Source: an uncultured Oscillospiraceae bacterium
GTDB taxonomy: Bacteria > Bacillota > Clostridia > Oscillospirales > Oscillospiraceae
NCBI GenBank assembly: GCA_934662925.1
Contig: CAKUKL010000066.1
Location: 1 to 7,422 of the forward strand
DNA: 7,422 nt
Reading direction: 5' to 3'
Positions 5,552 to 7,422 of the stretch are shown piece by piece; the first letter of the stretch is position 1, and every line of letters starts with the position of its first letter. The notes below the pieces were generated by a model. The model did no database searches, was not told the DNA's origin, and worked only from the letters and a program-made list of their open reading frames with translations. The position numbers and the translations under genes are program-made.

Positions 5552-6553
5552 ATGTCCTACGAGCCGAAGATCGTCCAGCGGGCCTCCGCCCGGCTGGCCC
5601 GCCGCCGGGACATCCGGGAGCGGAAGCGCTACATGCTGGAGCAGCAGCTCTATAAGCAGGAGCCCCGTCTGGCCCAGCTGGACCGCGCCCTCCGGGGCAC
5701 CATGGTGGAACTCACCGACCTCATCGCCGCCGGAAAGCCGGTGGACGCCGACGGGCCGGAGATCGCCGCCATCCGGGCAAAAAACCTCGACTTACAGGCC
5801 CGGCGGGCGGAGCTGCTCCACACGCTGGGATACGCCCCCGACGCGCTGGACGACACCCCCGCCTGCCCCAAGTGCGGCGACACCGGCTGGGTGGGCACGG
5901 AGATGTGCGGCTGCCTGAAGGAGCTGTGCGCGCAGGAGCAGCTCAAGGAGCTGTCCTCCCTCTTAAATCTCAGCGAGGGGCAGAGCTTCGACAACGCCCG
6001 GCTGGACGTGTACTCCGACCAGATCTGGCCGGACATGGGCCGCTCCCCCCGCTCCCACATGGAGGGGGTCATCGCCATCTGCCGGGACTACGCCCGCCAG
6101 TTCGGCCATTTTCCGCTGAAGAACCTGTTTTTCTCCGGAGCCACCGGGCTGGGCAAGACGTTCCTGTCCGGCTGCATCGCCCGGGAGGTGTCGGAGCGGG
6201 GCTTTTCTGTGGTGTACGACACCGCCATCCACCTCTTTTCCGTGTTCGAGGCAAAAAAGTTCTCCCGGGACGCCGACGAGGGCCAGCAGGCGAAGGACGG
6301 CACCCGGCGCTACCTCAACTGCGCCCTGCTCATTCTGGACGATCTGGGCAGCGAGCTGACCACCCCCTTTGTCCAGTCCGCCCTGTACGAGCTGATCAAC
6401 AGCCGTCTGGTGGCCGACCGGGCCACCATCATCTCTTCCAACCTGACCATGGACGACGTCCGGGGCCGGTATTCGGCTCAGGTGGCCTCCCGTCTGGCGG
6501 GAGAATACCGGACCCTCCCCTTCTTCGGCGAGGACATCCGGCTGCAAAAGTGA
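5552..6553 (+). CDS. DnaC/DnaI-like AAA+ ATPase, probable helicase loader
   Basis: The 333-residue product fits the DnaC/DnaI/IstB ATP-binding family. Residues about 15-95 are charged and helical, possibly a coiled coil. A cysteine cluster follows (CPKCGDTGW from C105 to C108, then C119 and C121), a likely zinc-binding N-terminal module of the kind seen in DnaI-type loaders. The AAA+ core has Walker A GATGLGKT (196-203), Walker B ALLILDDLGSE (258-268, Asp 263/264), a sensor-1-like IISSN (293-297), and ASRLAGEYR (312-320) supplying a candidate arginine finger or sensor. The end FFGEDIRLQK is typical. AAGGTGG (5538-5544) lies 7 nt before the ATG, inside the dnaD-like gene. The family loads the replicative DnaB-type helicase. 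An IS21 IstB is less likely, as no istA is adjacent and a DnaD gene precedes. Confidence 0.9.
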   Translation: MSYEPKIVQRASARLARRRDIRERKRYMLEQQLYKQEPRLAQLDRALRGTMVELTDLIAAGKPVDADGPEIAAIRAKNLDLQARRAELLHTLGYAPDALDDTPACPKCGDTGWVGTEMCGCLKELCAQEQLKELSSLLNLSEGQSFDNARLDVYSDQIWPDMGRSPRSHMEGVIAICRDYARQFGHFPLKNLFFSGATGLGKTFLSGCIAREVSERGFSVVYDTAIHLFSVFEAKKFSRDADEGQQAKDGTRRYLNCALLILDDLGSELTTPFVQSALYELINSRLVADRATIISSNLTMDDVRGRYSAQVASRLAGEYRTLPFFGEDIRLQK

Positions 6554-6593
6554 AGCGCCCTACCCGCTTTGAATATAACAGGAGGTCACAGCC

Positions 6594-6986
6594 ATGAAAA
6601 AGAAGACTGTCATCGCACTGGTCATCGTCATCGCCGCCGCGGCCTTTGTCTGCACGAATTTCATCGGGAGAAAGCCCTTCGCAAACCTCAAAGCGGAGGA
6701 CATCGCCAGCGCGTCCGTCCGTCTGGTGCCGCCGGACCAGACGGTCCCGGTGACTGACCTCGACGCGCTGGCCGCCGCCCTGAACGACGCCATGGTCTAC
6801 CGCAAAGACGGCTCCTACACCGAATACAACGGGCAGGCGGTCATCTATACCATCGTCCTGAACGACGGGACGGAGCGCACCGTCAACGCCTACAGCCCCT
6901 TCCTCATCATCGACGGCGTCGGCTACCGGGCAAACGCCGGGTCCTGCGAGCAGCTGGCCCGGATCGCGGACGGCATGATTTCATAA
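6594..6986 (+). CDS. Small membrane-anchored protein of unknown function
   Basis: The product is 130 residues. AGGAGGT (6580-6586) lies 7 nt before the ATG, and the gene starts 40 nt after the ATPase gene, so it may belong to the same operon. Residues 1-4 are MKKK and about 5-22 are hydrophobic, forming a signal anchor or uncleaved signal peptide. The FVC at 18-20 does not make a good lipobox. The rest is a compact soluble domain, probably outside the membrane: it begins LKAEDIASASVRLVPPDQ, continues through a DGSYTEYNGQ segment, and has TVNAYSPFLIIDGVGYRAN near the end. From memory, similar domains occur as stand-alone proteins and at the C-termini of larger membrane proteins in Clostridia. 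No catalytic residues are evident and I assign no function. Any link to replication rests only on position. Confidence 0.75.
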   Translation: MKKKTVIALVIVIAAAAFVCTNFIGRKPFANLKAEDIASASVRLVPPDQTVPVTDLDALAAALNDAMVYRKDGSYTEYNGQAVIYTIVLNDGTERTVNAYSPFLIIDGVGYRANAGSCEQLARIADGMIS

Positions 6987-7032
6987 AAAGCCTCTGCACG
7001 GAAGTTGTCCACACAAGGTGTCAAGAATGTTG

Positions 7033-7082
7033 AAAAACCTCGCAGAGTTTCGCCGCAGCGGCGAAATTCTGCGAGGTTTTTT
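7033..7082. terminator. Bidirectional terminator between convergent genes
   Basis: CCTCGCAGA (7038-7046) pairs with TCTGCGAGG (7068-7076), then one G-T wobble, then TTTCGCCG (7048-7055) with CGGCGAAA (7059-7066) around CAG. Five A residues lie on the left (7033-7037) and six T residues on the right (7077-7082). It can terminate both the plus-strand operon and the minus-strand gene from the right edge. The stem reaches about 23 bp when the A/T flanks pair. Confidence 0.93.
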
Positions 7083-7093
7083 GTCGTTTGATG

Positions 7094-7112
7094 CCCCGGA
7101 CGCGGGGTTTTT
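7094..7112 (+). terminator. Small backup terminator-like hairpin
   Basis: CCCCG (7094-7098) pairs with CGGGG (7103-7107) around GACG and is followed by TTTTT (7108-7112). It reads as a short plus-strand terminator just after the large hairpin. It ends 3 bases from the stop codon of the convergent minus-strand gene, and could be a second stop for plus-strand readthrough. Confidence 0.4.
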
Positions 7113-7115
7113 CCT

Positions 7116-7422
7116 TTATTCCTTTTCCAGAAAGTTTGTGGCCTCGATGTCCGCCGTGGCCAGCGCCATGGCCAGCGGGTACTGCCGCAGGGCCTGCCCC
7201 ACGGTGCGGCTGTCCTCCGGGCCGGAAAAGCCCATGTGCCAGCGGATGGCCATGGCCTCCTCCCGGGTGAGCCGCATGAAGCCGGAGATGATGTAAACGC
7301 TCTTCTCCCCGTGGCCGTAGGGGAGCTTGTCCTCGAAGAAATAGGTCTGCACCTTTTCCCACTGGCCGGTCTGCTCGTTCTTCACGTTCCGGGTGCCGGA
7401 GCGGTAGCAGCCGATCTTGCAC
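7116..7422 (-). CDS. HD-domain hydrolase-like protein, C-terminal part (5' end outside window)
   Basis: The minus-strand frame is open from the window edge to a TAA at 7116-7118, giving 101 residues. It begins CKIGCYRSGTRNVKNE and is therefore incomplete at its N-terminus. An internal GTG at 7385 is not taken as the start, because matching sequence continues upstream of it. Visible blocks are PYGHGEKSVYIISGFMRLT, AMAIRWHMGF and YPLAMALATADIEATNFLEKE. The His in HGEKS, the His in WHMG and the Asp in ADIEA are placed like the later metal ligands of an HD phosphohydrolase domain. The primary HD pair would lie beyond the edge. Proteins of this kind in Clostridia are usually annotated only as hydrolases, and the substrate is unknown. 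The gene converges on the 6594-6986 gene and shares its terminator. Confidence 0.65.
   Translation of the reverse strand, partial: CKIGCYRSGTRNVKNEQTGQWEKVQTYFFEDKLPYGHGEKSVYIISGFMRLTREEAMAIRWHMGFSGPEDSRTVGQALRQYPLAMALATADIEATNFLEKE

Noticed and set aside
5552..6553. The AAA+ gene as IstB of an IS21-family insertion sequence
   Set aside because: No istA transposase gene or terminal inverted repeats flank it. The gene follows a DnaD-family gene by 3 nt and has an N-terminal cysteine cluster typical of helicase loaders.
6594..6656. Lipoprotein signal at the start of the small anchored protein
   Set aside because: The only cysteine is preceded by AAFV, with Phe and Val at -2 and -1, which does not fit a lipobox. 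A signal anchor is more likely.
7018..7296. A 92-residue plus-strand frame near the right edge
   Set aside because: It runs through the bidirectional terminator and lies antisense to the HD-hydrolase-like gene, whose minus-strand frame carries recognisable blocks.

Overview
The window looks like a chromosomal segment from a GC-rich member of the Clostridia, most like the Oscillospiraceae (Flavonifractor/Lawsonibacter/Oscillibacter type). The reasons are strongly GC-biased third codon positions, Gram-positive AGGAGG ribosome-binding sites, a T-box leader in front of a tRNA synthetase gene, and a DnaD-family gene next to a DnaC/DnaI-type loader gene. The genus is an inference. No phage, IS transposase, CRISPR array, rRNA or tRNA gene was seen.

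Layout, left to right. Bases 1-648 hold the 3' part of a PLP-dependent threonine aldolase-like gene. A sigma-A-type promoter (670-696) then drives a complete T-box leader (about 703-963) with an ATC isoleucine specifier and a transcription terminator, followed by full-length ileS (1003-3807) and a strong terminator (3811-3846). Expression of isoleucyl-tRNA synthetase is therefore expected to rise when uncharged tRNA-Ile accumulates.

Bases 3848-4573 hold no convincing gene. This stretch is built mostly of hairpins. Two divergent copies of one multi-hairpin repeat lie in inverted orientation at its two ends (3848-3965 and 4367-4520). They flank a long imperfect hairpin and a less GC-rich core that carries a short, unrecognised, possibly decayed minus-strand reading frame. 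The best-conserved hairpin differs between copies by paired changes that keep the stem intact. This is the most interesting part of the window.

Bases 4574-6986 form a probable three-gene plus-strand operon: a DnaD-domain protein, a DnaC/DnaI-like AAA+ ATPase 3 nt downstream (together probably a replicative helicase-loading pair), and a small membrane-anchored protein of unknown function. A bidirectional terminator (7033-7082) separates this operon from a convergent minus-strand gene, cut by the window edge, that encodes the C-terminal part of an HD-hydrolase-like protein.

Most genes here are ordinary housekeeping genes. The strongest candidate for something undescribed is the inverted, covarying hairpin repeat pair between ileS and the dnaD-like gene.
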